NCBI RefSeq assembly: GCF_025370935.1
Contig: NC_133490.1
Span: 365,206-429,205 of the forward strand
Length of the DNA: 64,000 nt
Source of the DNA: Choristoneura fumiferana
Taxonomy: Eukaryota > Arthropoda > Insecta > Lepidoptera > Tortricidae
Direction: 5' to 3'
The notes beneath the pieces are model-generated. The model saw only the letters and a program-made list of their open reading frames with translations, had not been told where the DNA came from and ran no database searches. Positions 20,001 through 28,243 of this stretch are shown piece after piece (positions within the stretch are counted from its first letter, which is position 1; each line of letters starts with the position of its first letter). The translations under genes and the position numbers were made by a program.

Positions 20001-20553
20001 AAACAGTTGTCGTGTTGTACGTTGCAGGGCGGCGGCGCGCAGCCGGCGTCGGCGCCGCACGACATAGTCAGTACCACTATTTTTGATTATTCCATACAAA
20101 TCAACGATTTACTGCCATTCGGAGCAAATGGAATATCGTCCATTTGAATTAACCATTTTGAATTTGGACCGAAATGAGTACCATATAAAGTCAATTTTGT
20201 CAAAATGTAATTGTGCTGAAATTTATTTAGAATTAAATTTCTTTTTGTTGTAAATTAATGAAACTCAGATGGAATATTGTCCATTTTAAATTAGGAACAA
20301 AATTAAATAAGCAATAAGTGAATGTTGTCTAAGGTTCCATTTTCTACGATATTCAGAATGGTCAGTTTTCCTTGTTGACGTATTTCAAATTGTCATTTTT
20401 CTGCTTTGACGTGTAATTTTGAGTTGTCCATTTTCCATTTGTACCAAATGACAGTGAATCAAACGAGCAGACAGTTTGGTATGTGAGTAGTTTGGTAAGC
20501 AAGCGTGTGTGTTCCAGGACACGTTCCCCGGCAGCGCCGCGAGCCGGATTTGA
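10906..20553 (+). CDS. Pur-alpha: Pur-alpha, single-stranded nucleic-acid-binding protein (5'-partial, seven exons)
   Basis: Joining 10906-11018, 14148-14312, 15956-16134, 18465-18570, 19199-19315, 20028-20066 and 20518-20553 gives an uninterrupted frame of about 250 residues ending in TGA. It has three PUR repeats. PUR I begins with [25 protein letters not shown] with [20 protein letters not shown], and PUR III with [19 protein letters not shown]. This is the domain order of metazoan Pur-alpha. In that family PUR I and II pack into the nucleic-acid-binding unit and PUR III mediates dimerisation. The protein binds purine-rich single-stranded DNA and RNA and acts in transcription, replication and neuronal mRNA transport. 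All junctions are GT-AG and keep phase. The first visible exon starts inside a codon (two bases complete it), so the start and the usual low-complexity N-terminus lie upstream and were not found. Length and repeat structure leave little room for another family; PURB-type paralogues are vertebrate. Confidence 0.95.
11938..12650. mobile_element. MITE family B, copy 3, split by a nested element
   Basis: The left part (11938-12095) has GGCTGCATTTTAACCAGAG, CCAATAGAGACGCTTC and TTCTATTGGTTTAT. The right end resumes at about 12607 with AAACACATCCTCGC and CTCGCACATCTCTGG. The interval between is MITE family E. It is located in Pur-alpha intron 1. Confidence 0.75.
12098..12604. mobile_element. MITE family E, copy 1 (nested inside MITE B)
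   Basis: The termini are inverted: GATTTACTGTCGTTTGGTGC at the left and AACGATTTTCCATTTGCACC at the right. Inside are phrases such as AAATGGAAAATGGACAACTC. The reverse complement of 20098-20460 matches it on both sides of an extra ~150 bp present only here. The frames 12085-12327 and 12529-12810 are not genes. Confidence 0.85.
13385..13565 (+). mobile_element. LINE 3' tail
   Basis: GAAAAACAGCGTTGCGGCTT and GCCGTAACATTATGCTGAGT are followed by a T-rich stretch and TAAATAAATGAAAATTAAAA. A related CCGCAACATTATGCTGAATA lies at 49381. It looks like a non-LTR 3' terminus; the clade is not assigned. Confidence 0.5.
13727..13987 (-). mobile_element. SINE family 1, minus strand, internally deleted
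   Basis: It carries the 3' block (CCCACTGCTGGGCACAG on the + strand), the central GGGCCCAGTGCGGATTGGGA, and the tRNA-like head (GCTTGAGAGGCGATAGGTC then CCACTAGGCC). The segment around the cleavage-like CATCGTGAGG is missing compared with 42215-42532. It lies in Pur-alpha intron 1. Confidence 0.85.
14148..14312 (+). CDS. Pur-alpha: Pur-alpha visible exon 2 (second half of PUR I and linker)
   Basis: There are 55 codons in phase 0 at both ends, with acceptor GCCGCAG and donor GTAACC. It encodes [20 protein letters not shown], the second beta-strand and helix region of PUR I. This is followed by the linker ([18 protein letters not shown]) and the first residues of PUR II. The open frame that runs through it to 14357 is intronic read-through. 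Confidence 0.94.
14976..15788 (+). repeat. 395-bp tandem duplication in Pur-alpha intron 2
   Basis: TCCGGTCCCTGCTGTAATGT occurs at 14981 and again at 15376. The two units (about 14976-15370 and 15371-15788) align nearly without gaps through ACAGGGTGGCTC, the poly-A tracts and GATTCCCGAGTTGAGTAC. Differences include CTACTATACACG against TTACTATGAAACACG, and a missing AATTGTTTTGTTAA block in unit 1. Confidence 0.93.
15038..15899. mobile_element. Terminal-inverted-repeat element containing most of the tandem duplication
   Basis: The left end TACAGGGTGGCTCATTTAG (15038) pairs with the right end CTAAATGAGCCACCTTGTA (15881-15899). Further in, AGGAACCATGTCATCG pairs with ATGACATGGTTCCT near 15805. 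The left arm is repeated at 15433 because of the 395-bp duplication. The right end is 56 bp before Pur-alpha exon 3. Confidence 0.8.
15956..16134 (+). CDS. Pur-alpha: Pur-alpha visible exon 3 (PUR II)
   Basis: The acceptor GTCTTAG precedes the codon for D of [17 protein letters not shown]. The 179-bp exon has 59 codons plus two bases of a glycine codon that exon 4 completes. It carries the whole core of PUR II, including [19 protein letters not shown] and the helix [14 protein letters not shown]. The donor GTCTGT runs straight into an (AC)n tract. The donor is placed at 16135 because only that choice gives GGC at the junction and continues [12 protein letters not shown] in frame. Confidence 0.93.
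16140..16165 (+). repeat. (AC)n microsatellite next to a splice donor
   Basis: The AC repeat (interrupted by AGAC) starts six bases into intron 3, immediately after the GTCTGT donor. The open frame 16013-16504 simply reads from exon 3 through it. Confidence 0.9.
16888..17240. mobile_element. Degenerate inverted-repeat element, family M, copy 1
   Basis: GCCTTTACTTGCCCGAATTT near 16890 faces AATGAAATTTCGGGCATATG near 17170. GGCAAATGAAAT and GGGCATATGAAATTCG phrases recur, as at 61070-61335. Confidence 0.55.
18040..18375. mobile_element. Hairpin element with repeated arms
   Basis: TTTCCAGCCTCTACACCAAT (18111) is inverted at TTGTAGAGGCTGGAAAGTAT (18245), and a third arm TTTCCAGCCTCGACAACAAT follows at 18309. 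GCAATAGATG flanks both outer arms, also inverted. This suggests one palindromic copy plus half of another. Confidence 0.65.
18465..18570 (+). CDS. Pur-alpha: Pur-alpha visible exon 4 (start of PUR III)
   Basis: The acceptor GGTTGCAG is followed by one base completing Gly and then 35 codons: [13 protein letters not shown], then [20 protein letters not shown], then SE. The donor is GTAAAT. The exon ends in phase 0. This is the first beta-sheet of the dimerisation repeat PUR III. Confidence 0.94.
18586..18690. mobile_element. Hairpin MITE family A, copy 2
   Basis: GGCAAGTTGCAGTACATTGC and GGCTTTACGGCCTCGCAATG followed by TTGCACGATTTTTCTTGCAG match copy 1 at 2333-2447. The left end is eroded. 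It begins about 15 bp after the exon 4 donor and ends directly against MITE family F. Confidence 0.75.
18691..18990. mobile_element. Palindromic MITE family F, copy 1
   Basis: The termini AGGAGCGGCCACACCGCTGC and GCAGCGGTTTGGCCGCACCT are inverted. Nested internal repeats ACCGCTGCTTAAAATACGG and CGTATTTTAAGCAGCGGTG sit inside. It matches 45799-46112 throughout. Located in Pur-alpha intron 4. Confidence 0.88.
19199..19315 (+). CDS. Pur-alpha: Pur-alpha visible exon 5 (end of PUR III), start of a donor-bearing repeat
   Basis: The acceptor TTTTGCAG precedes 39 codons, [20 protein letters not shown] then [19 protein letters not shown], completing PUR III. The first donor CAG|GTACGG lies after 19315. 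The last ~35 bp of the exon plus the start of the intron form the first unit of a 42-bp tandem array. At least eight donors therefore follow in the same frame. I annotate the shortest form because it joins the conserved protein with nothing added; longer forms are possible. Confidence 0.9.
19281..19775 (+). repeat. 42-bp minisatellite spanning the exon 5/intron 5 boundary
   Basis: The unit begins at 19281, 19323, 19365, 19407, 19449, 19491, 19533, 19575, 19625, 19665 and 19707, with a partial unit at 19757. Each unit contains ACAAGATGAG, a GC-rich middle, and ACGCAATACAG|GTACGGT, so each copy repeats the exon end and its donor. Units 2-8 are nearly identical and differ from unit 1 (exonic) by C to A after GATGAG. 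Units 8 and 11 have GTTCGG donors and an 8-bp extension; unit 9 has two 1-bp deletions. All units through 8 preserve the coding frame and would add [14 protein letters not shown] per unit. Confidence 0.95.
19316..20027 (+). other. Pur-alpha intron 5 (minimal form)
   Basis: It begins at the first of eleven repeated donors and ends at CGTTGCAG. The first ~460 bp are the 42-bp array; the remainder is unique and AT-rich toward the acceptor. Confidence 0.85.
20028..20066 (+). CDS. Pur-alpha: Pur-alpha visible exon 6 (13 codons)
   Basis: The acceptor CGTTGCAG precedes [13 protein letters not shown] and the donor GTCAGT follows. Both ends are phase 0. It is a short Gly/Ala/Pro tail segment after PUR III. 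The donor is less standard than the others. If it were skipped, the frame would run into the MITE filling intron 6 and stop at about 20147. Confidence 0.8.
20067..20517 (+). other. Pur-alpha intron 6, almost filled by a MITE
   Basis: The 451-bp intron runs from GTCAGT to TTCCAG. MITE E occupies 20098-20460, leaving about 31 bp before and 57 bp after. Confidence 0.82.
20098..20460. mobile_element. MITE family E, copy 2 (inside intron 6)
   Basis: ATCAACGATTTACTGCCATT at the left and ATTTGTACCAAATGACAGTG at the right are inverted. The reverse complement matches 12098-12604 apart from a ~150-bp stretch missing here, at the point where GGAACCTT meets AGACAACATTCAC. Confidence 0.87.
20518..20553 (+). 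CDS. Pur-alpha: Pur-alpha terminal coding exon
   Basis: The acceptor GTGTTCCAG is followed by [11 protein letters not shown] and the stop TGA at 20551-20553. Joined to exon 6 it gives ...[16 protein letters not shown] as the C-terminus. The small exon and GC-rich codons fit the rest of the gene. The call depends on joining at phase 0 and would be settled by a transcript. Confidence 0.8.
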   Translation, partial: DTFPGSAASRI

Positions 20554-20672
20554 TGGTCGGGCGCCCGCGCCCCGCACTAGAGGCCGGCCCTCGCCACCGC
20601 GCCCGTCTCTCTCCACACCCGACGCCTGACGCCTGACGCCTGACGCCTGACGCCGACGCGGTATATATTATG

Positions 20673-20680
20673 TGTATATA
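20673..20680 (+). promoter_or_regulatory. Pumilio-type element (TGTATATA) in the probable 3' UTR
   Basis: It matches the UGUANAUA consensus exactly and lies about 120 bases after the Pur-alpha stop. A single 8-base match can arise by chance in AT-rich sequence. Confidence 0.3.
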
Positions 20681-20917
20681 GTATTTTATATACGTATGGT
20701 AGTATGTTATTAGTTTAGGCGCTACGGCTCGCGCGGACATTCCGACCTCTCGTCTCCTCCGTGACGCGTCCGAGCGACGCATTAGTTGTTAAGGTAATGT
20801 GATAAAAACACGTTTTTGAGCTTTATTGTTTTATCTTCTTTGTATAATTGTAATTATTTGACTTGTATTAGCGGCGGCGGCGCCCGCTCGCCGCGCCGGG
20901 CGGGCGGCGGCGAGAGC

Positions 20918-21229
20918 TGTCGGTTGTCGGCTGGCGGGATTGTCGGTTGTCGGCTGGCAGTTGTCAGTTGTCGGCTGGAAGTTGTCAGATGTCGGCTGGT
21001 AGTTGCCGTTTGTCGACTGGCGGTTGTCATTTGTCGGCTGGCAGTTGCCAGTTGTCGGCTGGTAGTTTCCGTTTGTCGACTGGCAGTTGTCAGTTGTCGG
21101 CTGAAAGTTGTCAGTTGTCGGCTGGTAGTTGTCAGTTGTCGGCTGGTAGTTGTCAGTTGTCGGCTGGTAGTTGTCAGTTGTCGGCTGGCGGTTGCCAGTA
21201 ATTAACTGGCAGGTGCCAGTTGTTGGTTG
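20918..21229 (+). repeat. 21-bp minisatellite in the probable 3' UTR
   Basis: There are about 15 imperfect units built on TCGGCTGGTAGTTGTCAG plus TTG. The last units before 21190 are almost identical and the outer ones are diverged. Because the unit is 21 bp, it stays open in several frames (for example repeating SAGSCQL). I regard this as non-coding. It follows a short (CGG)-rich block at about 20871-20912. Confidence 0.9.
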
Positions 21230-21828
21230 ATCACTGCCAGTTCGCCAAGAGCTTTACTTTTAAATTATCAATTAGTTACTTACGATTAAACATTTTATTT
21301 TGTATCGGAGTTACGTTGCAGGTCGGACCAGGCAGCGCCCAAAAAAAAAAACGTTAAAAAATCGTTAAAAAAATGTATAATAATCGTGCACGCCTGGCCG
21401 ACGTCCTAACAACATAATAAGGATTACGTTTATGTGAAATGCCACTTTTCTAGTTTTAGGAGTATGTTTTTATATGGATTATTTAATAGCGTCTATGGTG
21501 ACACGGGACGAGCGGAGCGGGGGGCGGGAGAGTTAAATCGCTAAGTGGAAATGTATTGTATCGGATTGTGAGGAGTCGCCCCCCGCCGCAGTGCACGGGT
21601 GTTTACAGGGGCGTGGCGCCGCCAAGCGCTCGCCGTCGCCACCCTCGCCACTCGACGCTAGCACGCGCTCGACATTTACTAACTACCAAAGCTACTCTAC
21701 TGGTTATGGTTGTCAGTCAGCGTTTTATATGATTTAACTTTAGTCAAAATGAATCTGTAAATTGAATTACAATTAATCAAGTGATGAAGTTTAAGTAAAA
21801 ATGAATTGAAAAACGCAGAATTGCGTTA

Positions 21829-21834
21829 AATAAA
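21829..21834 (+). terminator. Candidate proximal poly(A) signal
   Basis: AATAAA is followed within 40 bases by a TTGTTGTTTTTTTT tract, the usual downstream element. It lies about 1.28 kb after the Pur-alpha stop. Confidence 0.5.
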
Positions 21835-22271
21835 ATTTTACACTTTTTTACAAAATATTGTTGTTTTTTTTATTGGGACTGGAGCTTGATTTGAAACGCC
21901 ATGTGCAATTTGATGATGATCTGTATCTGAAATAATAAAATATTCTATTGGCTCTTTAAAGTCGTCCACATATATACACCACAATACTGCGCATTAGAAC
22001 TTGATGTGTTAATTAGAATACTATGAAATGTTATCTGGACTGGAGTCTTTGACAGGAAATAGTATGGCAAATTATTACAGGTGCTTGTAAGCTTTATGTG
22101 TAAATTGAAAATGATCTATTATATTTACTTATACTTTTTAAATTATACCTATCTCAGGTATGAAATGAAATAAAATTAACAACTTCACGAAGGTCTAATC
22201 AAATAATTTTCACTGTTTTCGTGGTGTTTATTTGGAAGTGTCGAGTGGTGGGTAGCGAGGCCGGTCTGTGC

Positions 22272-22299
22272 CCACGGTCCCAGCGCTGGGGCCGTGGGC
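22272..22299. other. 28-bp near-perfect palindrome
   Basis: CCCACGGTCCCAG is followed by CGCTGGGGCCGTGGG. The two halves pair with a single mismatch (a G-T pair in RNA). No element copies were seen around it. Confidence 0.6.
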
Positions 22300-23128
22300 A
22301 GTGGGCTGTCGGCGAGCGCGGAGGCGGCATTCTCGAATCATTAGATAAGGACGCATGCTGTGATATAGCGGACTCGGCCCGACCCAAATTCTACACGATT
22401 CGGAACGAAATCAACTTTCAAAATGTATTGGTTAGGGAAAGCTTTAAAAAAGCGGGTTCAATGAGATTGAATGGTCACGGCGGGCCTTGTCCGGACGATG
22501 GGTAGGTTAGGTACGTAAGCACCCTGTGTGGATATTCCGTATGGGTTTTTTGATGGATCGTGTGCATAGCACTGTAATCATGAAATTGTTCGCTTTTGGG
22601 GTCCATTGATAAATCGGTGCGCAACGGTGTGTGTGACTGTTGTATATATATGTATGTATGTATGAGTGCGCGGGTCGCGACGCGGCGGCGCGGGGACGCT
22701 CGCCCATCTTGTGTGATGGGGAGCTCACAATGTTTAAAGTGACAGCGGTGAGCAAATAAGGTGATCCGAAGAAAGCCAGTCTAATGTAATTAGGGTTTTT
22801 TGACAGGCGAAATGTTGTTAAATGGTGTTAGTGTCGAGAGCTCCGTTTGACGTTACCCTTGCTCGCGATTGGCTCATTTAATTTAACCAATCCCAGGCGT
22901 GACGTAAATGTCAAAATTGACAAACGTACCTGACGATACTAGCGCCAAATAGCCTGCAGAAACGCTCATTGACACTAGACTTTCGTTTGTTCTGAGAATT
23001 GTGAATTAGAGAACTATTTGGACCAGACTAGAACGTTTTAACAGTTCTGCTATTTGACACTTCTGTGGGACAAAAGTAATGGTAAACTTGTTGGATCTTA
23101 ACACCTTTTGGGCATCCTATACGCTCCC

Positions 23129-23326
23129 ATATGTGATGGCGACAGGGGTGACACTCTTGACCGGCCTGGATAACCGACATGGAAATACCGGCCCTGTTTT
23201 TTGTGTACACGCCCATAGAAACTGACAGGAGCTTCTATGGGCGTGTACACGAAAAACGGGGTCGGTATTTCCATCCCGGTATTATCCGGGCCGGGAAAGA
23301 GTGTCACCCGGCGACAGCACGCCATA
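23129..23326. mobile_element. Long palindromic element (about 95-bp arms)
   Basis: GGTGACACTCTTGACCGGCC and ATGGAAATACCGGCCCTGTT in the left arm are mirrored by AACGGGGTCGGTATTTCCAT and GGCCGGGAAAGAGTGTCACC in the right arm. GTGTACACGCCCATAGAA sits near the centre with its complement. The loop is about 12 bp. Open frames on both strands read similar peptides only because the arms mirror each other. Confidence 0.8.
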
Positions 23327-24529
23327 TCTTCCGCCAAGAAGGTAAAGAAAACGCCATGCTTGCCTGATACAGTCCACTAAGGCGTGTTAAAGCAACAGCT
23401 CTTCAGTACCAGGAACAATATAAACAAACATGCTCGCACTCGTTAATAAGACGAGACGTGAGCCGGCCGGGGCATAGCTTTTCCATCGCTGTAGTTGACT
23501 TTCTTAGTTGTCACTCTATAACGTTCAGCGTCACTGCTACTAACACCGTTGGGCCGGGTGGTGGGCGGATATGGCTGCTGTCGCGGATGTGAAATCTGTT
23601 GTGGAACGTGTAGTGGAGGGGGGGGGGGGCGCCGCCGCGGAGCGCGCCGCACTACGGTGTCGACGCCCTATTACTTTACTAATGTCTTTGTTTTCGCCTT
23701 TTTTGTTCTTTTTATAATCATAAGTGCATCTCCCTTTTCACCCTTTATTGGTAGCTCATCGCGCAGCGGCGCATCTCGTTGTAAATGTAATATTATCTAC
23801 GAATTCGAGTCAGGTTAGTAATAACTCGTTTATAAAATTTTATTGTGTTAAATATTAGGGTAATGTTTTTTTTTTATTAGTGGTAGGTACGTTGCCGACA
23901 GTTGTGATGTCTCCGATCCTTGTCGCTGGTCGCGCGCTGCGCCGGCGCCGCGGCCGCGTCTCGTACTGGCACACGCCGATACTTCTGTAGCTTCAGAACT
24001 GATGTGCAGACCCGAGCACTTATGATGCTGGTGGCCTATCTAAAATAATAGCAAAAAATTAACACCAATAATTCTGATAAGTTGTTATGTAAAAATGGCG
24101 GCCCCTGTTCGAGTGCATGTAGCCTGCGCCAGATATGTACGAGCACACGAAGCGGTAGCGGGATGGGAAGTGAGCAGCTAGTGCGGTCGCTCCGCTCTCT
24201 CCTGTGAACGTGTTGATACTTACTCGAACAACACAAAAACCCGGCCTAGGGCCGACTTCATCTACAACGCTGTTTCTACACCTTCTTAACTCGTTTGCAA
24301 GAACATGTCGGTGCACAATTCCTAAATTGTCACCTTTCTAACATTGCTGTGTCGTCTATCTTGTACACATTCTTATAATAATGGCCCACAATACTATGTA
24401 GATCGGAACCAAATTTATAAAGTGTGTATGATCCCGAATAGTTCATTAAAGATTTGTTACAGCTTTTTTCTTTAATTGAGTGTGGACGAGTTAGCATTGT
24501 GGACTGTGGACCATTTAGAAATGTCGACA

Positions 24530-24670
24530 AGATAGGAAATTGACGATATAACAACATGGACGACAAGTTAGGAACGTGGCAATACAGGATTGTCGAAAAT
24601 CAGGACAGTTGACCATATAGCAATGTGACCAAGTTACGAAGGCGACGAAATAGGATTGTGGACCAAGTTA
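24530..24670. repeat. Degenerate short-phrase repeat
   Basis: Phrases of about 20 bp such as GACGACAAGTTAGGAACGTG, GACCAAGTTACGAAGGCGAC and GACGAAATAGGATTGTGGAC recur without a fixed period. It resembles the style of the elements at 59909-60630 and 1240-1360. Confidence 0.5.
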
Positions 24671-26493
24671 TCCTGAGAGAGGTTGCTTCCGCTCCCGCTC
24701 CGCTCGTAGCGGCGTGTCAGCGGGCGCGGGGCGCGGGGCGCGGCGCCGGCGGCGACCGACACCGGGTTCTGCGTTCGCAGGAGCTCGCCGATTAATGTAA
24801 CATAGATATATCGACCCTTACGGCTCTAGACATAGCGGCGTGGCGCTTCCGCGCTGCCTCACTTTATCAAACTATTATATTTCCTCCGGAGACCATACAT
24901 AGCGTGGGATAAGTTTGTGACGTCCGATAAAATGTTACATATAGAAAAAAAAGATAAAATATATAAAAAATAAATCATTTTCTCTATACGAATAAAATAG
25001 AATATACGAGCCGGCGGGGGCGGCGCATGGGGCGCGGGGCGCGGGGCTCCGCGTAGTGGCTTAATTTTACAACAATTTATGGTACAAAATGTAATTTTAG
25101 TTCCATAGACGTTTAAGATCTACAGAGTTTATATTTAGATTAAACTGACTTAGCATCGTCGGTTAAATATAATTAACGTTACATAAATGTATATCTGCGT
25201 GAGGAGAGTGACATAAATTTAATATTAACATAGTAACTATAATATGTTGTGAGGTCGTTATCGCGTGGTGTCTACGTCGGCGTCGGCGGCCCGCGCGGCC
25301 GGACGGCGACCGGGACCGGCTGCGGCCGCGCTATCCGACACAAGGACCAACATTGCATCTCCACTTGCCCTCCTGCACTGTCTCTATACAGCACTCCCAA
25401 TACCTGTGGCAGCATTGTGTTGCTCGTAGGCACTCGCGATCACATTCAGAATCTCTTTCTAACCTTATCCTAAACCATGTGACAGAGAGAATAAGTAAAC
25501 ATGATCGTAATTGCGAGTACTCTGGAAAATAAGACCTCTGATCTGCAAAATGATCCCCGCTCCTTTGACGCCTCTTTCATGTCACTAAAGGCTGAATTTC
25601 GGTAATGACATGCTCAAAAACTCCATGTTTCTTCGCTCCCACGCGACCATATCAGTTCCATTCTAACACATTCAGTGCTAACAACGCAAGTAAACGATTC
25701 GTAACTTTTACTTTTACTTGCGTTATTTTGCGACTATTCGAACGCATAAAGAATTCCCTAAACCATAGTCTTACGAAGACCATAACGATTGACATAAGTG
25801 TCTTAGTCTTGTCTTGTATATTTACCCGACCGCCCAAAGAAGGGTTATGTTGTTTCGAGTGTTGCCATCCTACCGCGCAAGTGTGCTAGTATTGTGTCGC
25901 CTCGTCCGGTCCGGAGTCGTCCGGCGGGCGGCGGGCGCGCCGACGCCGAGTGCCGAGAGCTGCCCCTGTGATACCCGCGCTCCCCTCCCGCCACCCCGCG
26001 CTCCCCGCTCGACCACGACTCGTTGCGTCAAACACGACACAATATGTAGCCGTAACGTCGTACCTAGCTGTAGAATACGCGTCTTTTAGTCATCGCTTGT
26101 TCTTTGAGACCGGGTTCGGGTTCAGTCACTGTCGGACGCACGAGTCGGCCCGAGGTGGCGCCGTCTCGCTCCCCCGTCCGGGTGCGAGCGAGCACGCGCG
26201 CGCAGATGTCAATTATTGGAGCGCGAGCTGCGCCCGCCGCCCCCGCCTGTAGTTACAAAACGATTCAACCGCGACTTTAAAATAAATAAAAAAAACCCTA
26301 AAAAAACAGAGCTATAATAGTCCGTTAGTTTTAGTTATATTCTGTCACGAATCGATGTTCTACTGAAGCTACTCCGTCGGCTCGGCCGCCGCGGTGACGG
26401 CCGCGCCCGCAGCTAAGAACTCACGCAATACACATTTTAACTACACGTAAGCAATACCACAGTACCTGAAATTAAGAAAAAAAAGAGTATAAA

Positions 26494-26573
26494 AATGTAA
26501 TAGTACGGAAATGTAATAGAACGGAAATGTAATAGTACGAAAATGTAATAGTACGGAAATGTAGTAGAACGGT
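26494..26573 (+). repeat. 16-bp tandem repeat, five units
   Basis: The unit AATGTAATAGTACGGA occurs five times in a row with one or two substitutions per unit. Confidence 0.92.
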
Positions 26574-28233
26574 CAGCGTGCACTTCGCAGGGTTCTTTAG
26601 CGGCGGCGATGGATTTTACTAAGGCTTCTGTAATTGTTAAATATTGTCAAATAATATTAATTACCGTAACGAATCTTGAAATGTTTGTATCTGTAAAGCT
26701 GGAGCGCTCTCTGAGAGCTGTACCACCGCGGAGCTTCAGAGTCGGTCGCGGACGCGCCGGGTGCGGACGGGCCCCGACGACGCGTGACGTCTGTTTTTGG
26801 TTTTGTTTGTCAGTAAGTGATAGGATCGTGTTCGTGCGTGTGGAGCCGTCGAGCCGCGCCGCGCGCCGCACGCCCCGGCGGCGCGCGGCATATCAGGAGA
26901 GGGGAGTGAAGTTGAACAAATACTGCCAATCGATTGTAGGTTTATGATAATAATGGATAATGATTTGTAGGTTTAACTATTTCGAAATATTGTGTCCTGA
27001 ATATTTGATATTTTATGTATAGTATCGATAACGGTGCGCCGGGCGTCGCCCCGCTAAGTGCGCGCCAGACTTGGCGCCCGGCACCGCACACCAGGGCGAT
27101 GGATACAAACTGTGTTCTGTAGGTAGAGTACCGAGGACGGCGTTGTCTAGATAGGTTTGCACTCGCGGCCGCGCCCCGAGCGCGGCCGTTGCGTAGGTAT
27201 AGGAGCGAAAGCGGAAGGAGCTAACTTGTATAAAACCTAGATTGCTAAATACATTAAATTGTGTTAGGGTTAATAGCGTTGGCATATTGGGTGTAGCGTG
27301 CAGAGGGAGCGCGAGGTCTCGCGGCGTGTGAATGCGGTGAGAGAGTAGCTAGGACTCGTTTAAATTAGTAGAACTATCGCGACGACTGTCGTCGACTCGG
27401 CACCCAATATGCACGGGAGGATAGTTGCTAAATTTTGATATTGGAAAACTCGGAACGGTGGGACTGATAAGGCTCATATGATGAGGATAAATTCGTTTTA
27501 AATTATTTGATGATTTCAAAATGTTTCAATTCGTGTGTGACACGGCTCGCTTCTCTGAGACTGGTCTGGAGTGCCGGCGGCCGCGCCCGCCGGACAGATA
27601 TTTGTATCCAAAGATTGTATAGTGTGATGTATAACTTCCTATAGTTTTATTATTATTATACTAGTATTTTATACTTGTTGTTTTCTATTGTTTGACACTA
27701 GTTCGTATCGAAAATGTTTGGAACATTGACAGATCTCCTGATCGATTTAAAAATTTAGCTGTTATAAGTTGTGAACCGTAATTGTGAGCGGCTTTTGGGC
27801 CTCGCCGCTGGTATAATATAATATCAGTATGTATTTTTTGGAATTGTGGAAGTTGTGTGAGCGTCAGCCCCGACATCAAATGTAGCGTCGCACGCGCGGC
27901 GGGGGCGGGGGCGCGCGGGAGGCAGTCAAACTGCAGGATGGTGCTTGTGTGTACTTACGATGGATATCATTATATTTTTCTTTTCTTATATACTAAAAAA
28001 ACGTAAACGCCTATTTATTTTGTATACGATTGGAAATGATCTAAAGTACTCAGCCGTATGAGGATGTCCATGTTTATAATTTTAGTATTTGTTTGTTTGT
28101 AACTTCATACCCTTATTGTGAGCGCAACACGTCGGGATCGATCTGCGGCCGTGGCCGGCGGCGTGTTGCGGCAGCGCGCTGCCACGCAAACGCAAGGTGT
28201 GCCGTAGGAAAGTTTTACGATAAATGGTGAAAA

Positions 28234-28243
28234 AATAAATAAA
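28234..28243 (+). terminator. Candidate distal poly(A) signal (two overlapping AATAAA)
   Basis: Two overlapping AATAAA hexamers precede ACTATTGATTTTTATTT. Sequence up to here has few LINE or SINE copies, whereas mobile-element debris becomes dense just after. That fits, but does not prove, a ~7.7-kb 3' UTR isoform. Confidence 0.35.

Larger units (their letters stand above)
20554..21860 (+). other. Probable proximal 3' untranslated region of Pur-alpha
   Basis: The sequence follows the stop codon and has no convincing coding frame. It contains a 7-bp repeat (TGACGCC, five units, about 20609-20655), a TGTATATA Pumilio-type element (20673-20680), a 21-bp minisatellite, and an AATAAA with downstream GT/T-rich sequence at its end. 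The open frames at 20816-21205 and 20947-21201 come from the minisatellite, whose unit length is a multiple of three. Confidence 0.6.
21861..28233. other. Long region without a recognisable gene: distal 3' UTR or intergenic
   Basis: AT-rich stretches alternate with CpG-rich islands (around 23900-23960, 24710-24790, 25010-25050, 25260-25330, 25920-26240, 26730-26890 and 27540-27600). Open frames such as 23549-23818, 25249-25473, 25950-26252 and 26609-26947 have GC-driven Arg/Ala/Pro composition and no family motif. The region holds a hairpin at 22272-22299, a palindromic MITE at 23129-23326, a short-phrase repeat at 24530-24670 and a 16-bp repeat at 26494-26573. Low repeat density compared with the flanks suggests a transcribed or constrained segment. 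Confidence 0.4.

Noticed and set aside
20947..21201. Cysteine/serine-rich secreted repeat protein (SAGSCQL repeats)
   Set aside because: The frame comes from a 21-bp minisatellite with no signal peptide, no acceptor linking it to a gene, and an alternative frame equally open.
22199..22505. Overlapping open frames on both strands around the GC palindrome
   Set aside because: They mirror each other over the palindrome and show no family features.
25950..26252. Arg/Pro/Ala-rich proteins in the CpG-rich patches (also 26609-26947, 25249-25473)
   Set aside because: High GC removes stop codons; there is no domain, no splice partner, and overlapping frames are open on the other strand.
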